DNA of 46,459 nucleotides, taken from contig JAZOOY010000055.1 of assembly GCA_045655325.1 (NCBI GenBank), positions 1-46,459 of the forward strand, in the 5' to 3' direction. Source of the stretch: UBA1738 sp045655325. GTDB taxonomy: Bacteria > Bacillota > Clostridia > UBA1381. Shown here one piece after another: positions 1 through 8,258 of the stretch. Under the pieces are notes generated by a model that ran no database searches, was not told the DNA's origin, and saw only the letters and a list, made by a program, of their open reading frames with translations. The first letter of the stretch is position 1; every line of letters starts with the position of its first letter. Both the position numbers and the translations under genes were made by a program.

Positions 1-527
1 CAGAACAGATTTCAACTGCAGGTAAAGAAGCTTCAGGTACAGGTAACATGAAGTTTATGCTAAACGGTGCTGTAACCGTTGGAACACTTGACGGTGCAAA
101 CGTTGAAATGCTTGAGCAGGTTGGCGAAGACAACATCTATATCTTCGGTCTTAAGGCTGACGAAGTTGCTGCAAGACTTAAGTTCAATAACTCTGACGAA
201 GTTAAGACAATCTACTCAACAAATGCACCATTAAGACGAGCACTCGAGCAACTTATTTCAGGCGAGCTTGAGAACGAAAATACACAGATTTTCCGTGACC
301 TTTACCAGACGCTTCTATTTGGCGATTACGGATACCCTGACACATATATGGTGCTTCGTGACTTTGAAGAATACTGCAATATTCATGCGCAGGTTTCAAA
401 AGATTACAACGACAAGAAGCTTTGGTGGCACAAGGCTATTATGAACACAGCTTGCTCCGGTTTCTTCTCATCAGACAGAACTATCGCTGATTACAACGAT
501 AACATCTGGCACCTAAAAAATATCTAA
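1..527 (+). CDS. glgP: Glycogen phosphorylase, C-terminal part (5' end outside window)
   Basis: C-terminal piece of a glycogen/starch (alpha-glucan) phosphorylase, which releases glucose-1-phosphate from glycogen in the cytoplasm using pyridoxal phosphate. The open frame runs in from the left edge (first full codon at base 3), so the ATG at 48 is internal. The piece carries the hallmark PLP-lysine segment EASGTGNMKF, where the Lys after GTGNM holds PLP, followed by LNGAVTVGTLDGANVE. The end, with WWHKAIMN and SSDRTIADY, matches the normal C-terminus of the family, so the 3' end is complete. It is followed by a terminator and then by a GH13 glucan hydrolase, which suggests a storage-polysaccharide degradation locus. 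Confidence 0.96.
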   Translation, partial: EQISTAGKEASGTGNMKFMLNGAVTVGTLDGANVEMLEQVGEDNIYIFGLKADEVAARLKFNNSDEVKTIYSTNAPLRRALEQLISGELENENTQIFRDLYQTLLFGDYGYPDTYMVLRDFEEYCNIHAQVSKDYNDKKLWWHKAIMNTACSGFFSSDRTIADYNDNIWHLKNI

Positions 528-539
528 ACCCTAAATTTT

Positions 540-577
540 GAGGGACTGTAAAATCAGTCCCTCAATATTGTTTTTTT
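540..577 (+). terminator. Rho-independent terminator after glgP
   Basis: A 9-bp stem, GAGGGACTG paired with CAGTCCCTC, has a 6-nt loop and is followed by a T-rich tract with seven consecutive T. It lies 12 bp after the glgP stop and just before the GH13 gene. Confidence 0.85.
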
Positions 578-589
578 CGGAGATTTATT

Positions 590-2491
590 ATGAAGATTGA
601 ACACAATTCCCAAAGCCAATTTTACCGCACACCTTTTGGAAGTGCTACTAAAAACAGCAAGGTAACAATTCGTATTGCCCTTGCTGAATTTGGCATACCG
701 TCACATATCCGTCTGATTACAGAATTTAGAGGCGAAACAAAAAGCTGTCCTATGGCTTTTGTTTTCTCTTCCTGTGATGCTTCTATTTATGAAGTAACTT
801 TGGATATGCCAAATAACACAGGACTTCTTTTTTACTACTTTGATATTGGTGAGAATGGTCATTCTATTTATTATGGTAATAATGATGATGCACTTGGCGG
901 AATTGGAAAGATTTATGATAAAATTCCTGATAAAAAATATCAGATAACTGTTTACGATGAAAACTTTACTACACCACTATGGTGGAAAAACAGTATTTGC
1001 TATCAGATTTTCCCTGACCGTTTTGCAAGGTCAGATGAAAGCGATGAAAATCTTTCAAAAAGACAGGATATTATAAAGAGAAACTGGGGCGATGACCCAT
1101 TCTATAAGCCGGAACAGTTTGGCGGAAAATACCTTGCCAATGACTTTTTCGGCGGAACACTAAAAGGTGTTGAAGAAAAACTTCCCTATCTTAAGGATTT
1201 GGGAATATCCTGTATCTATCTAAACCCGATTTTCAAAGCATACTCAAACCATCGCTACGATACAGGTGATTACAAAACAATTGACCCTATTCTAGGTGAT
1301 GAAAAGGACTTTACACACCTGTGTAAGGTCGCTGAAAGTTATGGCATTCGCATTATTTTAGACGGCGTATTCAACCATACAGGAAGCGACAGCCTGTACT
1401 TTAATAAAAACGGAACATATGATTCAATCGGTGCTTATCAATCAAAGGAATCACCTTACTATAACTGGTTCAGGTTCAGTGAGCATCCTGACAAATACGA
1501 GTCCTGGTGGGGTATTGATACTCTGCCACAGGTTGAAGAAAACTGCAAAGATTTCCAAAATTATATCTTAACAGATAAGGATTCTGTTGTTAAGCATTGG
1601 CTAAAAAAAGGTGCTTCAGGCTGGCGACTTGACGTTGTTGACGAGCTTCCTGACTTCTTTGTTAAAACACTACGAACAGAAGTTAAAAAACAAGACCCTG
1701 ATGCCGTTATTATCGGCGAAGTTTGGGAAGATGCATCTCATAAAGTGGCTTATGACGAACTTCGTGAGTATTTCTTGGGCGAAGAGCTTGATTCTGTAAT
1801 GAATTATCCACTAAGAAGTGCTTTGATTGACTATATTACGGGAAATATTGACGCTAAAGCCTTTGAAAGACGTATTATGAGCTTAAAGGAAAACTACCCT
1901 GCTCCTGCGTTCTATTCCCTGTTCAACTTCCTATCCAGCCACGATACCGAGAGAATTTTAACCGTTCTTGGCGGTAAGAACCCAAGCAGTAAGGATGAAC
2001 AGAGTGCATCACGTTTGTCTTATGAAGAGAAAGAACTTGCAAAAAGAAAGCTTAAATGCATAATCACTCTTCAAATGCTTCTTCCTGGTGTTCCTGTAAT
2101 TTTCTACGGCGACGAATCAGGGCTTGAAGGCTATCGTGACCCATTCTGCAGACGTTGTTTCCCTTGGGGATTTGAAGATAAAGAAATTACTGATTATTAC
2201 AAAAAAGCAATTGCTACAAGATGCGAAAGCGAGGCTTTTCTATCCGGCGAATTTGAACCTATTTACAACTACCGTCAAGGTTTTGGTTTTATCCGCTATG
2301 ATGATAAGGATAGTTACATCGTGCTTGTTAATACGGGTGAATTTACTAATTTCCGTATTGACATTGCAAGGTTTGGAATTACAGAGCTTGAAAACGTTGA
2401 AGACGGGTTCCATCACATCGCAAATGATGGTATTTTCTATATTGATATGCCTGAATACTCAGTTAAGGTATTAAAAAAGCACATCGGTTGA
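590..2491 (+). CDS. GH13 alpha-amylase-family glucan hydrolase (neopullulanase/cyclomaltodextrinase-like)
   Basis: Predicted cytoplasmic alpha-glucan hydrolase of 633 aa. No signal peptide is visible. The N-terminal ~120 residues look like the beta-sandwich domain of neopullulanase/cyclomaltodextrinase-type GH13 enzymes. The catalytic barrel then shows all the conserved regions: DGVFNHTG, GWRLDVVDE (nucleophile D348), IIGEVWED (acid/base E377) and SSHDTERI (transition-state D452). The stretch GGTLKGVEEKLPYL is also typical. It probably trims branched or linear maltodextrins released from glycogen by the phosphorylase just upstream. The start is set by GGAG 7 nt before ATG. Exact specificity (pullulan, cyclodextrin, maltodextrin) cannot be read from sequence alone. 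Confidence 0.9.
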   Translation: MKIEHNSQSQFYRTPFGSATKNSKVTIRIALAEFGIPSHIRLITEFRGETKSCPMAFVFSSCDASIYEVTLDMPNNTGLLFYYFDIGENGHSIYYGNNDDALGGIGKIYDKIPDKKYQITVYDENFTTPLWWKNSICYQIFPDRFARSDESDENLSKRQDIIKRNWGDDPFYKPEQFGGKYLANDFFGGTLKGVEEKLPYLKDLGISCIYLNPIFKAYSNHRYDTGDYKTIDPILGDEKDFTHLCKVAESYGIRIILDGVFNHTGSDSLYFNKNGTYDSIGAYQSKESPYYNWFRFSEHPDKYESWWGIDTLPQVEENCKDFQNYILTDKDSVVKHWLKKGASGWRLDVVDELPDFFVKTLRTEVKKQDPDAVIIGEVWEDASHKVAYDELREYFLGEELDSVMNYPLRSALIDYITGNIDAKAFERRIMSLKENYPAPAFYSLFNFLSSHDTERILTVLGGKNPSSKDEQSASRLSYEEKELAKRKLKCIITLQMLLPGVPVIFYGDESGLEGYRDPFCRRCFPWGFEDKEITDYYKKAIATRCESEAFLSGEFEPIYNYRQGFGFIRYDDKDSYIVLVNTGEFTNFRIDIARFGITELENVEDGFHHIANDGIFYIDMPEYSVKVLKKHIG

Positions 2492-2503
2492 TGTGCTTTT
2501 TTT
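2473..2503. terminator. Bidirectional terminator between GH13 gene and comF
   Basis: The stem AAAGCACATC/GATGTGCTTT has loop GGTT and is flanked by A-run and T-run. It overlaps the GH13 stop codon and serves the convergent gene ends (GH13 on plus, comF on minus). Confidence 0.85.
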
Positions 2504-3179
2504 AATATAAATAATACTTCTTTTCTTCATTTGTGGAAACGCAAAGAGTTATCGCTATTATTTCCTTTGCACCGGCTATTTTAAGTGCTTCTGCGCAGGC
2601 TCTTAATGTTTCACCCATGGTACAAATATCGTCAACTAAAACTATTCTTTTATCCTTTATAATGTCAGGATATGCATAAAATGCACCTTTTACATTCTGT
2701 CTTCGCTCAAGTCCTTTTAACGAACTTTGTCTTTTTGTTTCACGTATTCTGAAAAGTCCGTCATTTATCATCTCAATGCCGAAAAATCTTGAAATATCTT
2801 CCGCTATTATTTCCGATTGGTTATAGCCACGCTCTTGTAGTCTTGATTCGTGGAGCGGTACTGGAATGATAGCATCAAAGTCACAGATGTATGGGATTTC
2901 TTTTAGCTTTTCGTATATCATCTTCCCGAAAAGATTGCCAAAAAGCCGTTGATTTGAAAACTTAAATGCCTTTACTGCATCCCTTAGATGGTCCTTGTAG
3001 AAAAATGGCGAAAATACCGCTTTTATATTATCTCCGCCATCAAAATTTTGTTCCTTTGTAGTATCAAGTTTTTGATAGCATTTATTGCATACACCAATCT
3101 CACCATGAATGGTGTGCATTTTATCTGCGTCGTGGTATCTATCGCATAATATACAGTAATATTTCTTCCCGAAAAGCAT
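2502..3179 (-). CDS. comF: ComF family phosphoribosyltransferase-like protein
   Basis: ComFC/ComF-type protein of 225 aa. The N-terminus has a four-cysteine zinc-ribbon (CILC ... CNKC within the first 40 residues). The C-terminus has a phosphoribosyltransferase fold with the PRPP-loop motif IVLVDDICTMGET. ComF proteins are needed for DNA uptake in competent bacteria, and their reaction is not established. The ATG overlaps the stop of the upstream riboflavin transporter gene by one base (TAATG), so the two are probably translationally coupled and co-transcribed. No ComFA helicase partner is in the window, so a role other than competence is possible. Confidence 0.88.
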   Translation of the reverse strand: MLFGKKYYCILCDRYHDADKMHTIHGEIGVCNKCYQKLDTTKEQNFDGGDNIKAVFSPFFYKDHLRDAVKAFKFSNQRLFGNLFGKMIYEKLKEIPYICDFDAIIPVPLHESRLQERGYNQSEIIAEDISRFFGIEMINDGLFRIRETKRQSSLKGLERRQNVKGAFYAYPDIIKDKRIVLVDDICTMGETLRACAEALKIAGAKEIIAITLCVSTNEEKKYYLY

Positions 3180-3715
3180 TATTTCAAAATCCCCGAAATT
3201 CGTTTATAAATAAAAATTGTAATCAATGACAAAACTGTGCCTCGAGCCAAGTTGAATGGTGCTATAGTGTAAAGCGCAAGGTTTAGTCTTGTAATAAAAT
3301 CTGCATTTGGCATATATAAAGGAAGCATTATAAACATATTCACAAAAATTCCGATTATAGCAAGAGCTAGTGTTGCAACAATCAAGGAAATTATTGCACC
3401 TTTTTTTGTCTTGTTTTTGCGATAAATAGCACCTAAAACGAACACAAATGCTCCGTTTACCACGAAGTTTGCAAGCTCACCAACAAAGCCAGTTGAGGTC
3501 ATTGTAGTGTGTAAAAGGTTCTTTATTAGCTCTACCATAACGCCAGCCATTGGTCCCAATGCTAAAGACATTATCATTGCAGGAAGATCAGAAATTTCCA
3601 CTTCCAAAAATCCCGCAACCTTAATTGACATCATACTTCCTATTACCTGAAGTACAAAGGCAATAGCAGAAAAAACTCCTACTTTTACAATAAAATCTAT
3701 TCTCTTTTTTTCCAT
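3179..3715 (-). CDS. ribU: ECF transporter S component, riboflavin-type (RibU-like)
   Basis: Integral membrane substrate-binding subunit of an energy-coupling-factor vitamin transporter, 178 aa with about five to six hydrophobic segments. The assignment to riboflavin rests on the FMN riboswitch directly upstream, plus family features such as LEVEISDLPAMI and ALGPMAGVMVELIKNLLH, which resemble RibU. A TTG at 3730 opens the frame further, but it lies inside the GGAGG ribosome binding site (3724-3728). ATG 3715, 8 nt downstream of that site, is therefore the start. The ECF ATPase/EcfT module is not in the window and would be shared. Confidence 0.9.
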   Translation of the reverse strand: MEKKRIDFIVKVGVFSAIAFVLQVIGSMMSIKVAGFLEVEISDLPAMIMSLALGPMAGVMVELIKNLLHTTMTSTGFVGELANFVVNGAFVFVLGAIYRKNKTKKGAIISLIVATLALAIIGIFVNMFIMLPLYMPNADFITRLNLALYTIAPFNLARGTVLSLITIFIYKRISGILK

Positions 3716-3767
3716 AAAAAAAGCCTCCAAAAACTAAATTTGTGAGGGCAAGCAAAAAATATTTACT

Positions 3768-3880
3768 TTATCTTCTCCCCTCCGGACTTTACCGTCGGTT
3801 TCGGAATTTCACCGAATCAACATAAAAATGCTCGCGGACTATAACCGCCGGTATGGAATTTCACCTTACCCTGAAGATAT
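3768..3880 (-). ncRNA. FMN riboswitch (RFN element)
   Basis: Read on the minus strand, the segment shows the RFN landmarks in order: ATCTTCAGGG, GGTGAAATTCC, ACCGGCGGT, AGTCCGCGAGC, GATTCGGTGAAATTCCG, CCGACGGT, AGTCCGGA and GAGAAGAT closing the P1 stem. It sits between a strong promoter and the RibU-like gene. The known function of the class is to switch off riboflavin genes when FMN is abundant. I do not see a clear terminator hairpin after the aptamer. A weak CCTC/GAGG pairing could mask the ribosome binding site, so translational control is possible. Confidence 0.95.
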
Positions 3881-3886
3881 ATATGT

Positions 3887-3915
3887 ATTATACTATATTT
3901 TCTTTGTGATTGCAA
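3887..3915 (-). promoter_or_regulatory. Promoter of ribU-comF transcript
   Basis: On the minus strand, TTGCAA (3910-3915), a 17-bp spacer and TATAAT (3887-3892). Transcription would start just before the FMN riboswitch. Confidence 0.8.
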
Positions 3916-3928
3916 TAGTCCTTTATGT

Positions 3929-3963
3929 AAAAAAATGCACTGACACATTTTATGTATCAGTGC
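3929..3963 (-). terminator. Terminator after spoVG
   Basis: On the minus strand, an 11-bp stem GCACTGATACA/TGTGTCAGTGC (one G-T pair) with loop TAAAA is followed by a seven-T run. It begins 7 bp after the spoVG stop. Confidence 0.88.
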
Positions 3964-3969
3964 TTTTGA

Positions 3970-4236
3970 TTACTCTTCTTCAAGAAGTGCTTCATTGTAT
4001 TTAGAGATTATAGCTGTTTCCAACATTTCTCTCATCTCCGCGTTTATAGGATGAGCTATATCCTTAAACTCATTTTCCGGAGTTCTTCGAGAAGGCATAG
4101 CAGTGAATAACTTTTCCTGACCTTCAATAACTTTTATGTCGTGAACTACAAAAGCATTATCAAATGTTACTGAAACTACGGCTTTCATTTTCCCTTCGCC
4201 TGCAACCTTCTTTACTCTGATATCTGTAACTTGCAC
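3970..4236 (-). CDS. spoVG: Septation/sporulation regulator SpoVG
   Basis: SpoVG is an 80-100-residue nucleic-acid-binding regulator found across Firmicutes, linked to asymmetric septation and to many regulatory effects. The 88-aa product matches the family throughout: QVTDIRVKKV at the start, VTFDNAFVVHDIKVIEG, and PSRRTPENEFKDIAHPINAEMR. The frame continues 12 bases upstream to a GTG at 4248, but that GTG lies within the AAGGTGG ribosome binding site. The GTG at 4236, 8 nt after that site, gives the canonical M-QVTDIRV start. It has its own promoter and terminator, so it is monocistronic. Confidence 0.96.
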   Translation of the reverse strand: MQVTDIRVKKVAGEGKMKAVVSVTFDNAFVVHDIKVIEGQEKLFTAMPSRRTPENEFKDIAHPINAEMREMLETAIISKYNEALLEEE

Positions 4237-4318
4237 AGAAATCACCACCTTCCAAAACTATTACGAAATATAGTTATTTTGGTGTAATGACTAAAGATGT
4301 TTCTACTAACTAAACTAC

Positions 4319-4347
4319 ATTTTAACATAATATATTACATCTGTCAA
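4319..4347 (-). promoter_or_regulatory. Promoter of spoVG
   Basis: On the minus strand, TTGACA (4342-4347), 17 bp, TAAAAT (4319-4324), about 75 bp before the GTG start. It looks like a housekeeping sigma-A site. The sigma-H control known in Bacillus is not evident. Confidence 0.7.
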
Positions 4348-4483
4348 TATATTATTACAATTTTCGCTATTTTTTGTGTATTTTCCACAACCCTATTGTT
4401 TATTTTTCATAGCACACAAAATCCATATATTTCGTTTTAATTACAAATACTGTAAATTAGTTTTATTTTTTGCAAGAAAAGTA

Positions 4484-4489
4484 TATAAT
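4484..4489 (+). promoter_or_regulatory. Possible -10 element of murC
   Basis: TATAAT within an inverted AGTATA/TATACT context, about 40 bp before the murC start. No good -35 lies at the right distance, so this is a weak call. Confidence 0.4.
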
Positions 4490-4529
4490 TATACTTAGCA
4501 AATTATTACAATCAGGAGGGTATGACTTG

Positions 4530-5909
4530 ATGTCAGCTTTTAGTCTTGAAAATTTAAGCCCAAATTCACATATACACTTTATCGGGATTGGTGGAATCAG
4601 TATGAGTGGCCTTGCCCAGATAACCTTAAAAAACGGTTTTAAAGTTACAGGTTCTGACCGCTCGAAATCTCCTATTACCGATAAGCTTGAAGGACTTGGT
4701 GCTACCATATTCGAAGGTCACAGTGCAGAGAACGTGCTTGGCGCTAACCTTGTGGTTCACACAGCAGCCGTTCACGATGATAACCCTGAAATTATCGAGG
4801 CAAAGAAAAATAGTATCCCACTTATCACTCGTGCAGAGTTTTTGGGTGCTATTATGAAAACATATTCTCACGCCGCAGGAATTGCAGGAACACACGGCAA
4901 AACCACAACTACATCTATGCTTGCTTATGCACTTATCTATGGTGGTATTGACCCGACAGTAAGCGTCGGCGGTGAGCTTGATATTATAGATGGTAACATT
5001 AAAACAGGTGCTTCATCTTATTTCATCACAGAAGCTTGCGAATACACAAACAGTTTTTTAAGCTTCTTCCCTACAGTTGCCGTTATTACCAACGTTGATG
5101 AAGACCATCTTGATTTCTTCTCAGGTATTGACGAGATAATTGAAAGCTTTAAAAACTATGCACTTCTTACCAAAGATACAGGATGCGTTATTGCATCAGG
5201 CGAAGATGAAAATGTCAAAAAGGCACTTTCAGGAACGGGTCTTGACATAAAGTATTACGGCATCGGCAAAGATTTTGAATACCATGCCGAAAATCTTGTT
5301 TATAAAGCAGGTTTTCCTACATTTGAAATCTGGCATAACGATGAGCTTTTATGCGAAGTATCTCTGCTTGTTCCGGGTAGACACAACGTAATGAACGCCC
5401 TTGCGGTTGCCGCAGTTTGCGATACTTGGGGACTTGACCCTGCACTTTATAGCGAGGGTATCTCAAAATTCCACGGTGCAAAAAGAAGATTTGAGAAAAA
5501 GGGCGAATTTAATGGTGCTACCATTATGGATGACTATGCTCATCACCCAACTGAAATCAAGGCTACTTTAAAATCTGCCAATGAATTTGACTATAACAAG
5601 CTTTGGTGCATTTTTCAGCCACACACATACACAAGAACTAAAACACTTTGGAACGAATTCGTAGAGAGCTTTGACGATGTTGACGAGCTTATAATTGCTG
5701 ACATTTACGCAGCACGTGAAAAATCTGACGGCGTGACAAAATCAGAAAATCTTGCAAATGACATTGAAAAGCGCGGCGTTAAGGTACGTTACATCCCAAC
5801 ATTTGATGACATTGAATCGGTACTTCGAAACGAAATTAAACCGAACGATTTCGTATTCACAATGGGTGCCGGAAACATCGTTGATATTGCAGATAAATTA
5901 TGTAAATAA
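4530..5909 (+). CDS. murC: UDP-N-acetylmuramate--L-alanine ligase
   Basis: MurC adds the first amino acid (L-Ala) to UDP-MurNAc in cytoplasmic peptidoglycan precursor synthesis, using ATP. The order of domains is clear. The N-terminal Rossmann part has IGIGGISMSGLA. The central Mur ligase ATPase has GTHGKTTTTSM and NVDEDHLDF. The C-terminal domain has DDYAHHPTEI and FQPHTYTRT. The product is 459-460 aa, normal for MurC. The open frame extends to an ATG at 4470, but AGGAGG at 4514-4519 sets the start at ATG 4530 (9 nt spacing); the adjacent TTG 4527 is an alternative. It is a single gene, ending in a terminator shared with dtd. Confidence 0.96.
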   Translation: MSAFSLENLSPNSHIHFIGIGGISMSGLAQITLKNGFKVTGSDRSKSPITDKLEGLGATIFEGHSAENVLGANLVVHTAAVHDDNPEIIEAKKNSIPLITRAEFLGAIMKTYSHAAGIAGTHGKTTTTSMLAYALIYGGIDPTVSVGGELDIIDGNIKTGASSYFITEACEYTNSFLSFFPTVAVITNVDEDHLDFFSGIDEIIESFKNYALLTKDTGCVIASGEDENVKKALSGTGLDIKYYGIGKDFEYHAENLVYKAGFPTFEIWHNDELLCEVSLLVPGRHNVMNALAVAAVCDTWGLDPALYSEGISKFHGAKRRFEKKGEFNGATIMDDYAHHPTEIKATLKSANEFDYNKLWCIFQPHTYTRTKTLWNEFVESFDDVDELIIADIYAAREKSDGVTKSENLANDIEKRGVKVRYIPTFDDIESVLRNEIKPNDFVFTMGAGNIVDIADKLCK

Positions 5910-5910
5910 A

Positions 5911-5940
5911 AAATCAGGGCTAATTAGTCCTGATTTTTTT
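5911..5940. terminator. Bidirectional terminator between murC and dtd
   Basis: The stem AAATCAGG/CCTGATTT has A-run and T-run flanks. It is located between the convergent ends of murC (plus) and the rnf-dtd operon (minus). Confidence 0.85.
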
Positions 5941-6382
5941 ATTCCTTACTGTCTATTATCAAAGTAACAGGTCCGTCATTTTCCAAAAGCACCTGCATAT
6001 CTGCGCCAAAACTTCCTGTTTCAACTACTTCTATTTTGGTCTTTAAATATTTAACAAATTCTTCGTACATTTTTTCTGCAAAATCAGGCTTTCCCGCACC
6101 TGTAAAGTTTGGGCGTCTTCCCTTTTTGCAATCGCCATATAGGGTGAACTGACTTACCACCAAAATTTCACCCGAAACATCTTCTAATGACAGGTTCATT
6201 TTATCGTTTTCGTCGGTAAAAATGCGAAGTCCTGAGATTTTGTCTGCCAGCCACTTCATATCCGCTTCTGTATCGGCGTCACACACGCCTAAAAGCACCA
6301 AAAGGCCCTTGCCTATCTTTCCTATAACTTCACCATCAACGGTTACAGATGCAGAATTTACTCTTTGTACAACACTTCTCAC
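5939..6382 (-). CDS. dtd: D-aminoacyl-tRNA deacylase
   Basis: DTD hydrolyses D-amino acids mis-attached to tRNA in the cytoplasm. The 147-aa product has both family signatures: SQFTLYG and the GPVTLI active-site segment. It begins with the typical R-x-VVQRV strand. The start is GTG 6382, which overlaps the ABC-F stop as GTGA and has GGGAGG upstream. The longer ATG 6397 lies at that ribosome binding site and is less likely. It is the last gene of the long rnf operon, translationally coupled to the ABC-F gene, so both translation-related genes are made together. Confidence 0.94.
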   Translation of the reverse strand: MRSVVQRVNSASVTVDGEVIGKIGKGLLVLLGVCDADTEADMKWLADKISGLRIFTDENDKMNLSLEDVSGEILVVSQFTLYGDCKKGRRPNFTGAGKPDFAEKMYEEFVKYLKTKIEVVETGSFGADMQVLLENDGPVTLIIDSKE

Positions 6383-8244
6383 TGTAAGCCCTCCCATTGT
6401 TCGTATGTTTCCATTAATTCTTCGTTTTTGGCATCTATTATAGCTGAAATCTCCGCTGCTTTTACAAAGTCAGAACCTGTTTGGTTAAGCTGATTTGTAA
6501 GCGCTTCTATTTCCTGTTCCAAAAGAGCTATTTTTTCTTCCGCTCTTTTAATCTGGTTTTCACGCTTTCTTTTTTCTGCCGCAAGCCTTTTTTGCTCGTG
6601 GTAGTCAAGATTTTTAGGCTTTTCTTCCTTTTTAACTTCCTGCACCTTTCGCTTTTCGGCAAAATAGTCATAACCCCCGGGATATGATACAAGCTTTTTA
6701 TTCTCAAAATTTACTATTCTCTCACTTAATGCATTTATAAAATAACGGTCGTGAGACACTGCAAAAATTGTACCGTCATAGCTCGCTAATGCCTTTTCCA
6801 ATGCTTCTCGTGATTCAATATCCAAATGGTTGGTAGGCTCGTCCAGAATAAGGAAGTTGACAGGCTTTAGAATAAGTTTTACAAGCTGAACTCGTGCACG
6901 TTCTCCGCCTGATAGTTTGCTTATTTCTTTAAAAACATCTTCGCCACGGAATAAGAAAGCAGCCAGTGCATTTCTAATCTCAGTTTCGGTCTTTTTTGGA
7001 TATGTATCCCAGACTTCGTCAATTACTGTCTTGTTTGTATTAAGGCTTTCCTGAATCTGGTCATAGTAACCCACTTTGATATTTGCACCAATGGTGATTT
7101 CTCCGCTATCAGCCTGTTCTTCTCCACAAATCATTTTTAAAAGGGTCGTCTTACCGCAACCGTTTTCACCTAATAGGAATACCTTTTCACCTTTTTTTAT
7201 AAGCAAGTCAGCATTTGAAAGCAAGGTTTCGCCATAGCTTTTTGTAACATCACGACAAGTTAGAACTTCCATTCCACCGCCAGGCAAAGCATTAAAATGG
7301 AAACCCAAATCAGAGTGCGCCTCGGTAGGCTTTACAAGGTCTTTTGATAAGCGGTCAATGACCTTTAGCTTACTTTCCGCCGTCTTTATATTCTTTTCCC
7401 TGTTCCATCTTCTCTGTTGTTCAACAATTCCCTCTAAACGCTCAATTTCACGCTTTGTGTTATCATAATTTCGTTTTTCGGTTAAGCGTTCAATCTCACG
7501 CTGTTTCATAAAGGTGGAGTAATTTCCAGGGCCTACATAAAGTCTGCCGTTTTCCATTGAAAAGGTCTTTTCTGTAACTTTATCAAGGAAGTATCTGTCG
7601 TGGGAAATTACCACAAATGCACCCTTATAGTTTTTCAAAAACTCTTCAAGCCATTCAGTTGATTCAATGTCCAAATGGTTGGTAGGCTCGTCCAAAAACA
7701 TAAGGTTGCAATCGGACAAGAGAATTTTCGCAAGAGATACTCGTGTTTTTTGTCCGCCTGATAGTTCCTGAACCTTTTTATCAAGCTCATTTTCCAAAAA
7801 GCCAAGTCCCAAAAGGGTTGAACGGATAATTCCCTTATAGTGGTATCCGTCCTTTTCGGAAAATTTCTCCTGCAATGTATGTTGCTTTTCAATCAAAGCA
7901 TCTGTGTTCTCTGAACCGTTTTCAAGTTCCCAACGGATAAATTCAAGTTCTTTTTCCATTTCCTCGACATCAGAAAAAACTGTTTTCACTTCATCAAAAA
8001 CAGTTCTTTCCGATTCCGAGCAAGCATACTGCTCAAGATAACCGATCTTAAGCATTTTGTTTTTGAAAACCTCTCCGCCGTCATAAGCAATATCATCCAT
8101 AAGGATTTTTAATAGAGTAGATTTTCCCGCTCCGTTTATTCCTATAAATCCTATTTTATCTTTGTCATCAATTGAAAAAGACACTTCGGAGAATAAACAG
8201 AATTCTCCGAAGGACTTTTTAAGTTTACTAACATTTACAAGCAT
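6379..8244 (-). CDS. ABC-F family ribosome-associated ATPase
   Basis: Soluble twin-ATPase of the ABC-F family (621 aa) with no membrane domain. Domain 1 has Walker A GINGAGKST, signature LSGGQKTR and Walker B LMFLDEPTNHLD. A charged linker (~240-300) follows, rich in Arg/Lys/Glu. Domain 2 has GENGCGKTT, LSGGERAR and LILDEPTNHLD. The last ~75 residues are a Lys/Glu-rich coiled coil, as in YdiF/Uup-type members. ABC-F proteins act at the ribosomal E site to rescue stalled translation, and some give antibiotic resistance. The C-terminal coil and ordinary linker favour a housekeeping YdiF-like role. ATG 8244 has GGAG upstream and follows the SLH gene by 14 bp. Confidence 0.9.
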   Translation of the reverse strand: MLVNVSKLKKSFGEFCLFSEVSFSIDDKDKIGFIGINGAGKSTLLKILMDDIAYDGGEVFKNKMLKIGYLEQYACSESERTVFDEVKTVFSDVEEMEKELEFIRWELENGSENTDALIEKQHTLQEKFSEKDGYHYKGIIRSTLLGLGFLENELDKKVQELSGGQKTRVSLAKILLSDCNLMFLDEPTNHLDIESTEWLEEFLKNYKGAFVVISHDRYFLDKVTEKTFSMENGRLYVGPGNYSTFMKQREIERLTEKRNYDNTKREIERLEGIVEQQRRWNREKNIKTAESKLKVIDRLSKDLVKPTEAHSDLGFHFNALPGGGMEVLTCRDVTKSYGETLLSNADLLIKKGEKVFLLGENGCGKTTLLKMICGEEQADSGEITIGANIKVGYYDQIQESLNTNKTVIDEVWDTYPKKTETEIRNALAAFLFRGEDVFKEISKLSGGERARVQLVKLILKPVNFLILDEPTNHLDIESREALEKALASYDGTIFAVSHDRYFINALSERIVNFENKKLVSYPGGYDYFAEKRKVQEVKKEEKPKNLDYHEQKRLAAEKRKRENQIKRAEEKIALLEQEIEALTNQLNQTGSDFVKAAEISAIIDAKNEELMETYEQWEGLQ

Positions 8245-8258
8245 TACTAACTCCGCTG